Origin: Arthrobacter citreus
GTDB taxonomy: Bacteria > Actinomycetota > Actinomycetes > Actinomycetales > Micrococcaceae
DNA length: 64,000 nt
Assembly (NCBI RefSeq): GCF_009192745.1
Contig: NZ_VTFV01000002.1
Location: 62,001-126,000 of the forward strand
Direction: 5' to 3'
This document shows positions 18,825 through 27,927 of the stretch, one piece after another. The notes under the pieces were generated by a model, which did no database searches, was not told the origin of the DNA, and saw only the letters and a list, made by a program, of their open reading frames with translations. Positions within the stretch are counted from its first letter, which is position 1, and each line of letters opens with the position of its first letter. The position numbers were made by a program, and so were the translations under genes.

Positions 18825-21404
18825 ATGCAGCACGCTTCTGCCCGGCAAACAGCGGGGCGCTGGCTCCGCTGGCCCGCGGACGGACTGCGCGGAACCCTCG
18901 CCAAGTCCCCGGTGACGCTGGTGTTCGTGGTGCTGTTCTGGTTCCTGGGCATCCTGACCTCTTCCATCGTGGACGGTCCGGATGATCCCCTGCTGCCCTG
19001 GGTGAGCGTGTCCGTGGATACCCTGCCGGAATACTGGCCTGCACTGCTGCTTTCCGCCCTGTGGGCCAACGGGCTGGCCGGATACATCAGCGGAACGCTG
19101 CTGACACTGGCCGTGGGCCTGCCTGCCGAGCGCCTCCTGGGCAGCCGGCGGTTCCTTGCGGCCGCGGTGGGAACCCAGGTCATCGGTGCCCTGGCCGGGA
19201 TCGGCTTCGCGGCCGGCCTGAACGGTGCCTTCGAGAACTGGGGCAGGGAACTCAGCACGGATTCGTTTGTTGGCCCGGTGGCTTTGGTCTGCGGGGTCGC
19301 CGCGGCCGCGTCGGCAGGCATGGGCACTCTTTGGCGCCGCCGGGTGCGGCTGGCACTGTTCACCCTCCTGGTGGTCCTCGCCCTGTACTCAGGCGCGCTG
19401 CGTGACGTGATGTCCCTGGCCGCGGCAGTCACGGGCGGGATCTGGGGACCGTACCTGTTTGGCCGGCGTCCCCGCTGGCCCCGAAGCCTGGTGTCCAGCC
19501 GGCGCGAAGCCCGGGTCCTGGTGGGGCTGCTGGTGGTGGCTACCGCCGTCGGGCCGGTCCTTGCCGCACTGAATGTGCGCGCCGTCGGGCCCCTGGCCGT
19601 CCTTGCGTACCTGTTCACCAACGCGGAAACCCTTGACCCGGTGGCGCTGGCCAACATCTGCGCCGATCCGGGCCTGCAGGCGGAGTGCCGGACCGCACGG
19701 CTGGAACAGAGCGCCGGACTGGCGGGCTTCTTCCTGGCAGTCCTGCCACAGGTGCTGCTCATTGTTTTCGCTGACGGACTGCGCCGCGGCCGCCGGTTCG
19801 CTTGGATCAGCGCCCTCATCCTGCAGGGCCTGATGACCCTGGCAGCCGCCATCCGCACCGGCTTCTTCCTCCTCGGCCACACCGGCGGAGTGTATGGCGT
19901 CGGCGGACCCGTGCAGCCCCTGGCACTGGTGCTTCCCATGCTGCTGCCGCTGCTGGTGTTCGTGCTGCTGGCCCTGTCCGGAAGGCTCTTCGCCGTCTCC
20001 GCAGCGCCGGGAACCTACCGCCGGCTGTTCCTGACCTGCGCCACGGCCGGGGTCATCCTGGCCGCCGCGTGGGTGGGAGGCGGGCTGCTGCTGCGCAGCG
20101 GTTTCACGCCGCAGGCAGATATGGAGTCCCTGCTGGAAGACCTGCCGCTGAGGTTCCTGCCGGTGTCCGAGATCATTTCCAGGCCTCCGGAGCTGCTGCC
20201 GCAGTCGCTTCCCGCCATCATCCTCTACGAAGGGGTAGGCGTAGTTTTCTGGATCCTCACCTGTGTACTGCTGCTGCGGTCCTTCCTCGAGCCCGCCTAC
20301 AGCCGCTTCGCGCTTGCCGAAGAGCGGGCCCGGACCCTGCTGACCTCCAGCGGCGGCAGCACGATGGCGTGGATGACGCTCTGGAGCGGCAACTCCTACT
20401 GGTTCTCCCCCACCGGCAATTCCTATGTGGCGTACCGGCTTGGCTACGGCGTTGCCCTGACTGTTGGCGACCCGGTGGGCCCCCCTGCCGAACTCCGGCA
20501 GTCGGTGGAGGGCTTCGCGGCGTACTGTGCGGAATCCGGTGTGACCGCATGCTTCTATTCGGTGAACGAAACCACCCGGGAAGCTGCCGCGGCCCTGGGA
20601 CACACGGACCTGCAGGTGGCGGAGGAAACCCTGCTTCCGCTCGGGTCCCTGGCCTTCCGCGGCAAGCGGTTCCAGGACGTGCGTACGGCCTTCAACCGTG
20701 CCGGGAAAGCCGGGATCCGCGCGGAGTGGACCACCTACCGGACCGCCCCGCTGTCAGTCCTGGACCAGATCAATGCCATCTCCGAGGAATGGGTGGCGGA
20801 AAAGCAGATGCCGGAAATGGGCTTCACGCTGGGCGGGATAGAAGAGATTGACGACGACGGCGTGCGGCTGCTGCTCGCAGTGGACCAGGACCGCACGGTG
20901 CACGGCGTAACCTCCTGGCTGCCGATCTACCGGGACGGGGAGATCACCGGGTGGACCCTGGACTTCATGCGCCGCCGTGCGCACGGTTTCCCGGCGGCCA
21001 TGGACTTCCTCATCGCCTCTGCGGCACTGTCCCTGCAGGACGAAGGGTTTCACCTGCTCAGCCTTTCCGGTGCCCCGCTGGCCCGGAGCCAAGCCGCGGC
21101 GGCAGCACCGGGCGGAGGTTCGTCCGGGGAGAACGGTTCCGGGCGCCGGGACGCCGGGACGCCGCCGGTCCTTGAGTGGCTGATGGAAAGGCTCGGCGCC
21201 ACCCTTGAACCGGTGTACGGCTTCCGGTCCCTGCTTGCCTACAAGGCCAAGTTCCAGCCGGAGTACGTTCCGCTGTACATGACGTACATGGATTCCGCGT
21301 CCCTGCCGGCGATCGCGAACGCCCTGGCCCGTGCCTACCTTCCGCATGTATCCGTGGGACAGACCTTCACCATGGCCCGCCGGATCGTGGGCAACCAGCG
21401 ATGA
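18825..21404 (+). CDS. MprF-like aminoacyl lipid synthase (membrane domain plus DUF2156)
   Basis: 859 residues. Predicted to transfer an amino acid from aminoacyl-tRNA to a membrane lipid (phosphatidylglycerol or diacylglycerol). About 12 hydrophobic segments fill residues 25-500; residues ~60-200 look like a rhomboid-type membrane bundle without recognisable catalytic residues. Residues ~505-855 are the tandem-GNAT DUF2156 domain (TMAWMTLWSGNSYWFS, RLGYGVALTVGDPVGP, LDFMRRR). A Gly/Ser/Ala-rich insertion (~757-780) interrupts its C-terminal part. ATG 18825 has GGAGG upstream; the longer frame is antisense GDPD. Coupled to the esterase by ATGA. The amino acid and lipid acceptor are not readable from sequence. 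Confidence 0.85.
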   Translation: MQHASARQTAGRWLRWPADGLRGTLAKSPVTLVFVVLFWFLGILTSSIVDGPDDPLLPWVSVSVDTLPEYWPALLLSALWANGLAGYISGTLLTLAVGLPAERLLGSRRFLAAAVGTQVIGALAGIGFAAGLNGAFENWGRELSTDSFVGPVALVCGVAAAASAGMGTLWRRRVRLALFTLLVVLALYSGALRDVMSLAAAVTGGIWGPYLFGRRPRWPRSLVSSRREARVLVGLLVVATAVGPVLAALNVRAVGPLAVLAYLFTNAETLDPVALANICADPGLQAECRTARLEQSAGLAGFFLAVLPQVLLIVFADGLRRGRRFAWISALILQGLMTLAAAIRTGFFLLGHTGGVYGVGGPVQPLALVLPMLLPLLVFVLLALSGRLFAVSAAPGTYRRLFLTCATAGVILAAAWVGGGLLLRSGFTPQADMESLLEDLPLRFLPVSEIISRPPELLPQSLPAIILYEGVGVVFWILTCVLLLRSFLEPAYSRFALAEERARTLLTSSGGSTMAWMTLWSGNSYWFSPTGNSYVAYRLGYGVALTVGDPVGPPAELRQSVEGFAAYCAESGVTACFYSVNETTREAAAALGHTDLQVAEETLLPLGSLAFRGKRFQDVRTAFNRAGKAGIRAEWTTYRTAPLSVLDQINAISEEWVAEKQMPEMGFTLGGIEEIDDDGVRLLLAVDQDRTVHGVTSWLPIYRDGEITGWTLDFMRRRAHGFPAAMDFLIASAALSLQDEGFHLLSLSGAPLARSQAAAAAPGGGSSGENGSGRRDAGTPPVLEWLMERLGATLEPVYGFRSLLAYKAKFQPEYVPLYMTYMDSASLPAIANALARAYLPHVSVGQTFTMARRIVGNQR

Positions 21405-22699
21405 ACCTGTCGCTGACCTCGGGAGCTGTGCCCGTGCTGGTGCTTAGCCTCGGTGCTGCCGGACTGTGCTGGCTGTGCTGGGGTCCGCGGCGGTACCTCA
21501 CCAGGGTGGTCCCGTTTGCCCTGATGGGCGCCATGGCCGGAACGGTGCTGCTTTTTGTGGGGGCCGAGCTCTGGCTTGACTGGTGGAACGCTTCCTTCCC
21601 GCGGTACCTGTACTTATATTCCGCCTCAGGAATATTAGCGCTGCTGCTGGTAGTTCCCCGCTGGCGCCTCTCCCGGGACTTTCTCCCGCGGATCCTGACG
21701 GTCCTCTCAGCCGCTGCGGTGCTGCTTGGCGCGGCGTCAGCCACCAACGTAGCCTACGGCCAGTTCCCCACGCTTGAATCCCTTGTGGTGCGTCCCGGCG
21801 ACTCAAACGGCGAGGTCCCCCTCCGGAAACTCGTTCCGGGGCAGGACACCACGCCCAGCACTGAAGCGAACTGGACACCGCCGTCGAACATGCCCGCGGA
21901 AGGCGGGGTCTATGAGGTCCAGATCCCCGAATCCGGTTCCGGCTACGCCGCCGCTTCCAGCCTGGTGTACCTGCCACCGGCATATCTGGGGACTCCGCAT
22001 GCCCAGAACCTTCCCGTGCTGATCGCACTGCACGGGCAGCCCGGCGCACCCGCAGATTGGTTCGCGGGCGGCCAGCTGCAGGAGGTGATGGATGACTTCG
22101 CTGCCCGGCACCACGGGCTGGCTCCCATAGTCGTCCTTCCGGACCTCTCCGGAGGAGCCAACTCCAACTGGTCCCTTTGCCTCGATTCGAAACAGGGCCG
22201 CGGAGCGACTTATCTCGCCGAGGACGTGCCCCGCTGGATCCAGGCCAACCTGTCCGCCGGACTCAGCGGTCCGCAGCAGTGGGCCGCCGCGGGCTACTCC
22301 TACGGCGGTACCTGCGCCGTACAGCTGGCCGTGAACTTTCCTGCTGCCTTCCCCACGTTCATCGACATTGCCGGGGAGAACGAACCGACCATCCCCGGAG
22401 GCATGCAGTCCCTCCTGGACACGTACTTCGGCGGCGACGCATCCGCATTCGCGGCGCAGAATGCGCTGGACATCCTCAAGCAGCAGTCCTTCCCGGACAC
22501 CGCCGGGATAGTAGTGGTCGGCAAGGACGACAGCGTCTACAACGGGGAGGGCCGCGAGGTGTACAACGCGGCCAAGGCCGCGGGAATGGACGTCCAGCTG
22601 CAGGAGCTGCCCGGCGGCCACTCCTGGCAGGTGTGGAAGGCGGGGCTTGTCAACAACCTCGACTGGCTCGGCCACCGCCTTGGCATACTGGGATCATGA
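21401..22699 (+). CDS. Membrane-anchored esterase (alpha/beta hydrolase, esterase D/Ag85-like)
   Basis: 432 residues. Three or four hydrophobic segments in residues 1-115 precede an extracellular alpha/beta hydrolase of the putative-esterase family. The nucleophile is Ser300 in GYSYGGT; the oxyanion region is LIALHGQPG and the catalytic His is in LPGGHSWQVWK. It overlaps mprF (ATGA) and PAP2 (ATGA), so the three are made together. An enzyme that removes the aminoacyl group or acyl chain from lipid is the best guess; alanyl-phosphatidylglycerol hydrolases linked to MprF homologues are a precedent. Substrate unproven. Confidence 0.82.
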   Translation: MNLSLTSGAVPVLVLSLGAAGLCWLCWGPRRYLTRVVPFALMGAMAGTVLLFVGAELWLDWWNASFPRYLYLYSASGILALLLVVPRWRLSRDFLPRILTVLSAAAVLLGAASATNVAYGQFPTLESLVVRPGDSNGEVPLRKLVPGQDTTPSTEANWTPPSNMPAEGGVYEVQIPESGSGYAAASSLVYLPPAYLGTPHAQNLPVLIALHGQPGAPADWFAGGQLQEVMDDFAARHHGLAPIVVLPDLSGGANSNWSLCLDSKQGRGATYLAEDVPRWIQANLSAGLSGPQQWAAAGYSYGGTCAVQLAVNFPAAFPTFIDIAGENEPTIPGGMQSLLDTYFGGDASAFAAQNALDILKQQSFPDTAGIVVVGKDDSVYNGEGREVYNAAKAAGMDVQLQELPGGHSWQVWKAGLVNNLDWLGHRLGILGS

Positions 22700-23430
22700 G
22701 CGACGCCCCCATTGACCGCATCCAGCGTCTGCTCTCCCGGTTGGCGCAGGCCCTGGGCCGCCACGGCATACTGCTGCTGACACTTGCTGCCGGACTGGTC
22801 CCGGCCCTGCTGCTGGCCCTCGTGGCCGGAGGCGTCTACGAGGCCGTAGCGGAGGAGGACGGCGTTGCCGTCCTGGACCACCCGGTACTCGCTGCCGCCA
22901 AGTCCCTGCGCTCCCCGGGACTGGACACGGCGCTGACCTGGCTGACGAATCTGGGCGGCACCATTGGGCTTCCGATCCTGGCAGCAGCGGCCGTGGCGGT
23001 CCTGTGCCGGTGGCAGCGCAGCTGGACGCCGCTGATCCTCACGGCCTCGGCCGCGGCAGGATCCCTGCTGATGACGGTTGCCGGCAAAGCCCTGGTGGGG
23101 CGTTCCCGGCCGCCGCTGACCGACGCCGTTCCACCGTACGAGTACTCGGCGTCCTTTCCGAGCGGACATTCCCTGAACTCCGTGGTGGTGGGCGGAACCA
23201 TCGCCTATCTGCTGTTCATCTACCTGGAATCGAAGCGGGCCCGCATCATCACCGTCCTGATGGCTGCGGTGTTCATAGCGGCCGTGGGACTGAGCCGGGT
23301 CTACCTTGGCCATCACTGGCTGACCGATGTGCTGGTGGCCTGGAGCCTGGGACTGGCTTGGCTGGCCATCCTCATTACGGTTCACCAGCTGCTGCACGCC
23401 CGCCGGATGAGGATGCTTCCGGCGGTGTAG
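22696..23430 (+). CDS. PAP2 family membrane phosphatase
   Basis: 244 residues with about 6 hydrophobic segments. The three PAP2 signatures are complete: KALVGRSRPP, SFPSGH and SRVYLGHHWLTDV. Dephosphorylates lipid phosphates such as phosphatidate, phosphatidylglycerophosphate or undecaprenyl pyrophosphate on the outer membrane face. The start overlaps the esterase stop as ATGA. Being third in the aminoacyl-lipid operon suggests it makes the acceptor lipid (diacylglycerol or phosphatidylglycerol), which is inference. Confidence 0.9.
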   Translation: MSDAPIDRIQRLLSRLAQALGRHGILLLTLAAGLVPALLLALVAGGVYEAVAEEDGVAVLDHPVLAAAKSLRSPGLDTALTWLTNLGGTIGLPILAAAAVAVLCRWQRSWTPLILTASAAAGSLLMTVAGKALVGRSRPPLTDAVPPYEYSASFPSGHSLNSVVVGGTIAYLLFIYLESKRARIITVLMAAVFIAAVGLSRVYLGHHWLTDVLVAWSLGLAWLAILITVHQLLHARRMRMLPAV

Positions 23431-23442
23431 GGCTTCCCGCAG

Positions 23443-24246
23443 CTACCGGCCGCGCAGCAGGTCCTCGAGGACCTGGGCCACACCGTCCTGCGCGAACGGC
23501 GGCGCCTGGCGTGGCACGGCCGCCCGGACGGCAGGATGCCCGGACGCCATGGCGTAGCCGCGGCCTGCCCAGCCCAGCATGCCAAGGTCATTTGGCATGT
23601 CGCCGAAGGCAACAACGTCCGCGGCGTCAATCTTCAGGGAGTCCGCGTATTCTGCCAGTGTCACGGCCTTGTCCAGGCCGGGAGCGGACATTTCCAGCAG
23701 CGGAACCGACGGCGCGGAATGCGTGGTGGAGACCAGGTGGGCCACTTCGGGCTTCACCCTGCGGAGGAACTCATCCGGGTGGATGTCTTCCATCTTGGCG
23801 AGGAACTTCACCACGCGGCTTCCCGGGCCCAGTGATTCGGTGAGCGGTGCGGGGGCGACGGCGCCGAGCAGGTCCGCTCCGGCATCCTGCAGGAATCCCG
23901 GTTCCAGGTGGAAACCTTCCACAGTCTCGGCTGCGAACCGCACTGCCGGGTAGAGGCTTCGAATGATGCCTGCCGCCTGGAACATGCCGTCCAGTGCCAA
24001 CGGCTTAGACCAGGTCACCTGCGCGGATTCCAGGTCGTACAGGATCGCACCGTTGGAGCAGATCACGGTGCCGGTGTGGCCAAGCTGTTCCCTGACGGGT
24101 CCCAGCCAGCGCGGCGGCCGGCCGGTGACGAAAACGACGTGGATGCCGGCGTCCGCGCATTTGCGGAACGCATTGACGGTCCGGTCACTGATCCTGTTGT
24201 CCGGGCCGACTATGGTCCCGTCCAGGTCACTTGCTACCAGCCGCAT
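23443..24246 (-). CDS. HAD superfamily hydrolase, Cof-type
   Basis: 267 residues. Type IIB HAD phosphatase: motif I DLDGTIV (nucleophile Asp8), motif II VTGRPP, motif III Lys around KFLAK/LDKAVTL, motif IV GDMPNDLGML. Acts on small phosphorylated metabolites such as sugar phosphates or flavin precursors; the large cap domain sets specificity and is not diagnostic. It converges with the PAP2 gene. Substrate unknown. Confidence 0.92.
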   Translation of the reverse strand: MRLVASDLDGTIVGPDNRISDRTVNAFRKCADAGIHVVFVTGRPPRWLGPVREQLGHTGTVICSNGAILYDLESAQVTWSKPLALDGMFQAAGIIRSLYPAVRFAAETVEGFHLEPGFLQDAGADLLGAVAPAPLTESLGPGSRVVKFLAKMEDIHPDEFLRRVKPEVAHLVSTTHSAPSVPLLEMSAPGLDKAVTLAEYADSLKIDAADVVAFGDMPNDLGMLGWAGRGYAMASGHPAVRAAVPRQAPPFAQDGVAQVLEDLLRGR

Positions 24247-24304
24247 GCCCCGCCCTTCCGTTGGCTACCAGCCTAGCCGGAACGCGGAGTTTGCGGGCCG
24301 GGAA

Positions 24305-24835
24305 CTAGTGGTCCGGACGCTCCGCCGTTCCCACGATCAGTCCGCGTGCCAGGGTGCGTCCGCGCAGCGCCATGGACAGCACTCCGGGCCTGGCGTCCTG
24401 GGCCACATCCAGCAGCGGCACATCCACTGCGTGGACCGTGAGGAAGTAGCGGTGTTTTCCGTGCCCCACCGGCGGCGCGGCACCGGTGTAGCCGGGTTCG
24501 CCCATTTCGTTGAACAGCTGCAGCGTGCCCTCCGGCATGCCGGCGCGGGAGGCGTTCTCGGTGATGGATGTTTCTTCCACCGGGATGTTGACCGCGGCCC
24601 AGTGCCAGAAAACGCCGGGGATGGGGGCGTCAGGGTCCACCATCGTGACGGCGAAGCTGCGGGTTGCTTCCGGCCAGCCGGACCAGCTGAGCTGCGGGGA
24701 AGCATCCCTTCCTCCGGGCACGGCGCCGGTGGCGTACTGCGACGGCGCCAGCGGACCACCGTCGTCAAAGTTGGCGCTGGTGACCTCGAAGGAGGGAACC
24801 GGGGGCAGGTCTTCGGTGGGATCGTACGCTTCCAT
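24305..24835 (-). CDS. YbhB/YbcL (Raf kinase inhibitor-like, PEBP) protein
   Basis: 176 residues, single PEBP-fold domain. Visible motifs are DGGPLAPSQYATG, PQLSWSG, the anion-pocket VDPDAP and WHWAAVNIP, and GPAPP-type GAAPPVGHGKHRYFLTVHAVD. Bacterial members bind anionic ligands, and their role is poorly known. ATG 24835 is preceded by AGAGGAAGAG; an ATG six codons upstream is less likely. It lies between a HAD phosphatase and a PfkB kinase on the same strand. Confidence 0.92.
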   Translation of the reverse strand: MEAYDPTEDLPPVPSFEVTSANFDDGGPLAPSQYATGAVPGGRDASPQLSWSGWPEATRSFAVTMVDPDAPIPGVFWHWAAVNIPVEETSITENASRAGMPEGTLQLFNEMGEPGYTGAAPPVGHGKHRYFLTVHAVDVPLLDVAQDARPGVLSMALRGRTLARGLIVGTAERPDH

Positions 24836-24882
24836 GGGCGCTCTTCCTCTCATCTGCCGGCCCCTTTAGAGGGTCCGGGACT

Positions 24883-25797
24883 CTAGATCAGTTCACTCCG
24901 CCGGGGCGGGTCCGCACCCGGGCGGGAAACGGTGATGGCTGCTGCCCTTGCCGCATAGGCGATGATGGCTTCCAGGTCACCGACGCCAATTTTCCGCAGT
25001 TCCGGGCGGCGGGCAGCGCCGTCGTAATTCCGGTCCATCAGCCCGGCAATCAGCGCTGACATAAACGAATCTCCCGCACCCACCGTGTCCGCGACCGACA
25101 CGGCCGGCGCCGGAGCCTCGCAGCTCCCGGACTCGGCCACCGCCCAGGGGCCGCGGGACCCGCGCGTAACCACCACGACGGCCGGACCCATGCCGAGCCA
25201 GTCCCGGGCGGCATCCTCCACGGGAAGGTCCGGGTAGAGCCAGGCGAGGTCCTCGTCGGAAGCCTTTACGACGTCGGCCAGCCGGACAAACTTTTCGGCC
25301 TGGTCCCGGGCATAGGAAACGTCGGTGATGATGGTGGGCCGGCAGTTGGGATCGAAGGTGATGGTGGCCTGCGGATGCGCCCGCTCAACGGTGGCGAGCA
25401 CCTCGTGGGCGCCCGGGGAGAGCATGGTGGCGATGGATCCGGTGTGCAGCAGCGTGGTGCCTTCGAGCAGCCGGGGAAGTTCCTCGTCCAATCCGGGCAG
25501 CGACCACTCCAGGTCGAAGGTGTACCGGGCTCCGCCGGCCGGATCCAGGGTAGCCGTGGCAACACTGGTGGGCCGGTCGTCCGCCGGCAGGGCAGCGAGG
25601 ACCGAGTTGTGCTTGAGGTGCTGGGCAATCAGCACGCCGTAGGCGTCATTGCCGTAGCGGCCAATGAACTGCACCGGCCGGCCCAGCCTTGCCACCCCCA
25701 CGGCCACGTTCAGCGGGCTGCCGCCGGGATGGGAACGGCGGGGCGCCGTGTCGCTGAGAACTTCGTCGATAAGGGCTTCGCCGATGACTGTGATCAC
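24883..25797 (-). CDS. PfkB family carbohydrate kinase (fructokinase-like)
   Basis: 304 residues. Ribokinase fold: N-terminal GEALIDEV and HPGGSPLNVAVGVARLG, and the C-terminal signature DTVGAGDSFMSALIAG with the catalytic Asp. These features are closest to fructokinases (sugar to sugar phosphate with ATP). The start is GTG at 25797. No sugar transporter is adjacent, so the sugar is not fixed by context. The C-terminal RPGADPPRRSEL tail is typical of the fructokinase group. Confidence 0.9.
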   Translation of the reverse strand: MITVIGEALIDEVLSDTAPRRSHPGGSPLNVAVGVARLGRPVQFIGRYGNDAYGVLIAQHLKHNSVLAALPADDRPTSVATATLDPAGGARYTFDLEWSLPGLDEELPRLLEGTTLLHTGSIATMLSPGAHEVLATVERAHPQATITFDPNCRPTIITDVSYARDQAEKFVRLADVVKASDEDLAWLYPDLPVEDAARDWLGMGPAVVVVTRGSRGPWAVAESGSCEAPAPAVSVADTVGAGDSFMSALIAGLMDRNYDGAARRPELRKIGVGDLEAIIAYAARAAAITVSRPGADPPRRSELI

Positions 25798-25830
25798 GGA
25801 CTCAACCTACCGAGCACGGACCCGGCGGCG

Positions 25831-26577
25831 CTACCCGGCGGTCTTTGCGGCCGCGTCGTCGAGGGTCCGCAGCACCCCCGCCCAGCCCGGCGTTCCGGGG
25901 GTGATCATTTCAAAGTGGTCACCGGGAATCAGGCGCAGTTCCGCCGTTCCGCCGGCCGCTTCCGCGGCTTTCACGTAATTCTCCGCCAGCTCCAGCGGCA
26001 CGGTGATGTCCTGGGCACCGTGCAGCGCGAAAATCGGCACAGGTACCGGCACCATCCGTACCGGGTCCGCCTTCCGCCAGCGTTCCGGGTCGATTTCCGG
26101 GGCTGTTCCCAGGAAATTCTCCGCAGCCCCGCTGCTCAGTCCCAGCTCATGCGCACGCCCCAGATCCAGCACCCCGGACTGGCTCACGACGGCGTCAAGC
26201 GGCACCCGGGGCGCCTTTCGTCCGGCCGCCCAGACCGCCAGATGCCCGCCTGCCGAGTGTCCCAGGGCGATCACCGGGACCGGAAAGCCTGCAAGTTCCG
26301 GGAGATCTGCCAGTGCGTCTATCCCGGCGCTGATGTCCTCAAACGTCTGCGGCCAGCCGCCGCCGTTGCCCGCACGCCGGTATTCCAGGTTGACCGCGGC
26401 CCATCCCCTCCCGGCCAGGTCCGCGGCGAGGGGGCGCCCCAGTTCCAGGGAGTAGATGGACCGCCAGTAGCCGCCATGGATGACAACGACAGTTCCGCGC
26501 AGCGGCTGTCCTTTCTGCGGGAGCGTCAGCTCCCCGAACTGTTCGGCATGGCTGCCGTAGGTGAACCGCTGTGGCAT
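25831..26577 (-). CDS. Alpha/beta hydrolase, arylformamidase-like
   Basis: 248 residues. The HGGYWRS oxyanion motif near residue 34 and nucleophile GHSAGGHLAVWA place it with the HGGxW group that includes kynurenine formamidases and small esterases. Catalytic Asp (GAQDITVP) and His (PGDHFEMI) are present, so the triad is complete. No tryptophan-degradation genes are adjacent, so the formamidase role is only a family hint. Confidence 0.85.
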   Translation of the reverse strand: MPQRFTYGSHAEQFGELTLPQKGQPLRGTVVVIHGGYWRSIYSLELGRPLAADLAGRGWAAVNLEYRRAGNGGGWPQTFEDISAGIDALADLPELAGFPVPVIALGHSAGGHLAVWAAGRKAPRVPLDAVVSQSGVLDLGRAHELGLSSGAAENFLGTAPEIDPERWRKADPVRMVPVPVPIFALHGAQDITVPLELAENYVKAAEAAGGTAELRLIPGDHFEMITPGTPGWAGVLRTLDDAAAKTAG

Positions 26578-26727
26578 GGGGTGGCTTCCTTAATGGGGGC
26601 GCGCGCGTGCCGCGGAGGCACCGAAGCGGGCCGCCGTCGTCCTAATCTGGAGATGAGCCTAACGGCCGCCCGCCGGACGAGTGTCTGCGGCGTGCCATAG
26701 GCTGGCAGAAACTGCGAAAGGACTATC

Positions 26728-27837
26728 GTGAGCGCGTGGGACACCCTGGATGACCGGCTACGTCCGGTGGTCCAGGCCAGCACGGACGAGTACGCCCGGG
26801 TGCGCCCGGCGCTGGAATCCGTGACGGCGGAAATGGAAGCAAGCCTGCGGGCCGTCTTCGAGGACAGCACGGTCAAACCGCTGTTCATTGCTTCTCGTAC
26901 CAAATCCGTGGAGTCCTTCCGGGACAAGGCGTCCCGTACGCTGCCTTCGGAAAACCCGGACGAGGTACCCACCCTGCTGTTCCCGGATCCGCTGCGCAAC
27001 CTCACCGACCTGGTGGGCGTGCGGGTCATCATGACTCTCCCGCATGAGGTTGATGAGGCAGCCAACCTGATCAAGCGGCAGCGCGCCGAGTTCGACTGCC
27101 GCGGAGACCGGGAGAAGGACATCGGCTCCATCGAGTCCGGAACCTACGGCTATTCCAGCCGCCACCTGATCCTGCGCACTATCCAGAATGAAACGGTCCG
27201 GAACTACCACCGGCTGCTGGAGCCGTCACAGAAGCCCAACGGCAGCTACCTCTTCGAGGTGCAGATCCGCACGGTGCTGGCCCATGCCTGGTCGGAGATT
27301 GAACATGACATCCGGTTCAAGGCCGGCGACCCGCGGGCCTGGAGCCCGTACTTCGACCGGCAGTTCATCGCCACTGCGGCCATGCTGGAGACCGTGGAGA
27401 ACGAGTTCGCTGAACTGCACGAACGCTACGAAACGGTGACCGGGTTCTGGGACGAAGACGGCGAGGGGTCGGCGCCGCTGACACCCAACCGGATCCGGCA
27501 TGTCTGGATGACCCTGCTGCCGCACGTGAACCGCAAGGCCGGGGACGACTGGGGCTGGGCCGCGGAACTGCTGGCCGCGCACGGGCTGAAGACCACCATG
27601 GACCTGGCCGGGCTGCTGCAGGCCGAGGCCATCACCGAAGTCCGTGCCGCCCTTGACCACCGCTACTCTCCGGGGCCCGACCGCCTGCTGGATGACCTGC
27701 TGCTCTGGCGGTTCGGGAAGAAGCACATCGACCTCACTGCCGAGCCGGAGGACGCACCGTCCAAGCCCCGGCGTGAGTCCCTGGGCCGGCGCTACCGGCA
27801 GATGCAGCTGTACCGGGCCCGCGAAGCCGACGCCTGA
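26728..27837 (+). CDS. RelA/SpoT-domain protein (small alarmone synthetase-like)
   Basis: 369 residues. The synthetase domain is visible: SFRDKASR, DLVGVRVIMTLPHEVDEAA, and EVQIRTVLAHAWSEIEHDI, the motif that binds the acceptor nucleotide. There is no HD hydrolase, TGS or ACT domain, so it is not the long bifunctional RelA. The C-terminal ~150 residues are alpha-helical and unassigned. Could make (p)ppGpp or a related alarmone. The start is GTG at 26728 with GAAAGGAC upstream. It stands alone between divergent and convergent neighbours, with a strong terminator after it. Confidence 0.87.
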   Translation: MSAWDTLDDRLRPVVQASTDEYARVRPALESVTAEMEASLRAVFEDSTVKPLFIASRTKSVESFRDKASRTLPSENPDEVPTLLFPDPLRNLTDLVGVRVIMTLPHEVDEAANLIKRQRAEFDCRGDREKDIGSIESGTYGYSSRHLILRTIQNETVRNYHRLLEPSQKPNGSYLFEVQIRTVLAHAWSEIEHDIRFKAGDPRAWSPYFDRQFIATAAMLETVENEFAELHERYETVTGFWDEDGEGSAPLTPNRIRHVWMTLLPHVNRKAGDDWGWAAELLAAHGLKTTMDLAGLLQAEAITEVRAALDHRYSPGPDRLLDDLLLWRFGKKHIDLTAEPEDAPSKPRRESLGRRYRQMQLYRAREADA

Positions 27838-27851
27838 GTTTTTGCTGCCGC

Positions 27852-27895
27852 TTAGCCGTTCTGCTGCCGGTTCTAAACGGCAGCAGAACGGCTAA
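27852..27895. terminator. Perfect 18-bp hairpin between convergent genes
   Basis: TTAGCCGTTCTGCTGCCG (27852-27869) pairs exactly with 27878-27895 across an 8-base loop. It lies between the alarmone-synthetase-like and LacI genes, which converge. There is no clear T-tract. Confidence 0.8.
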
Positions 27896-27927
27896 CCGGA
27901 CGATTTCCTGCGAAGCGGAGCCGATCG

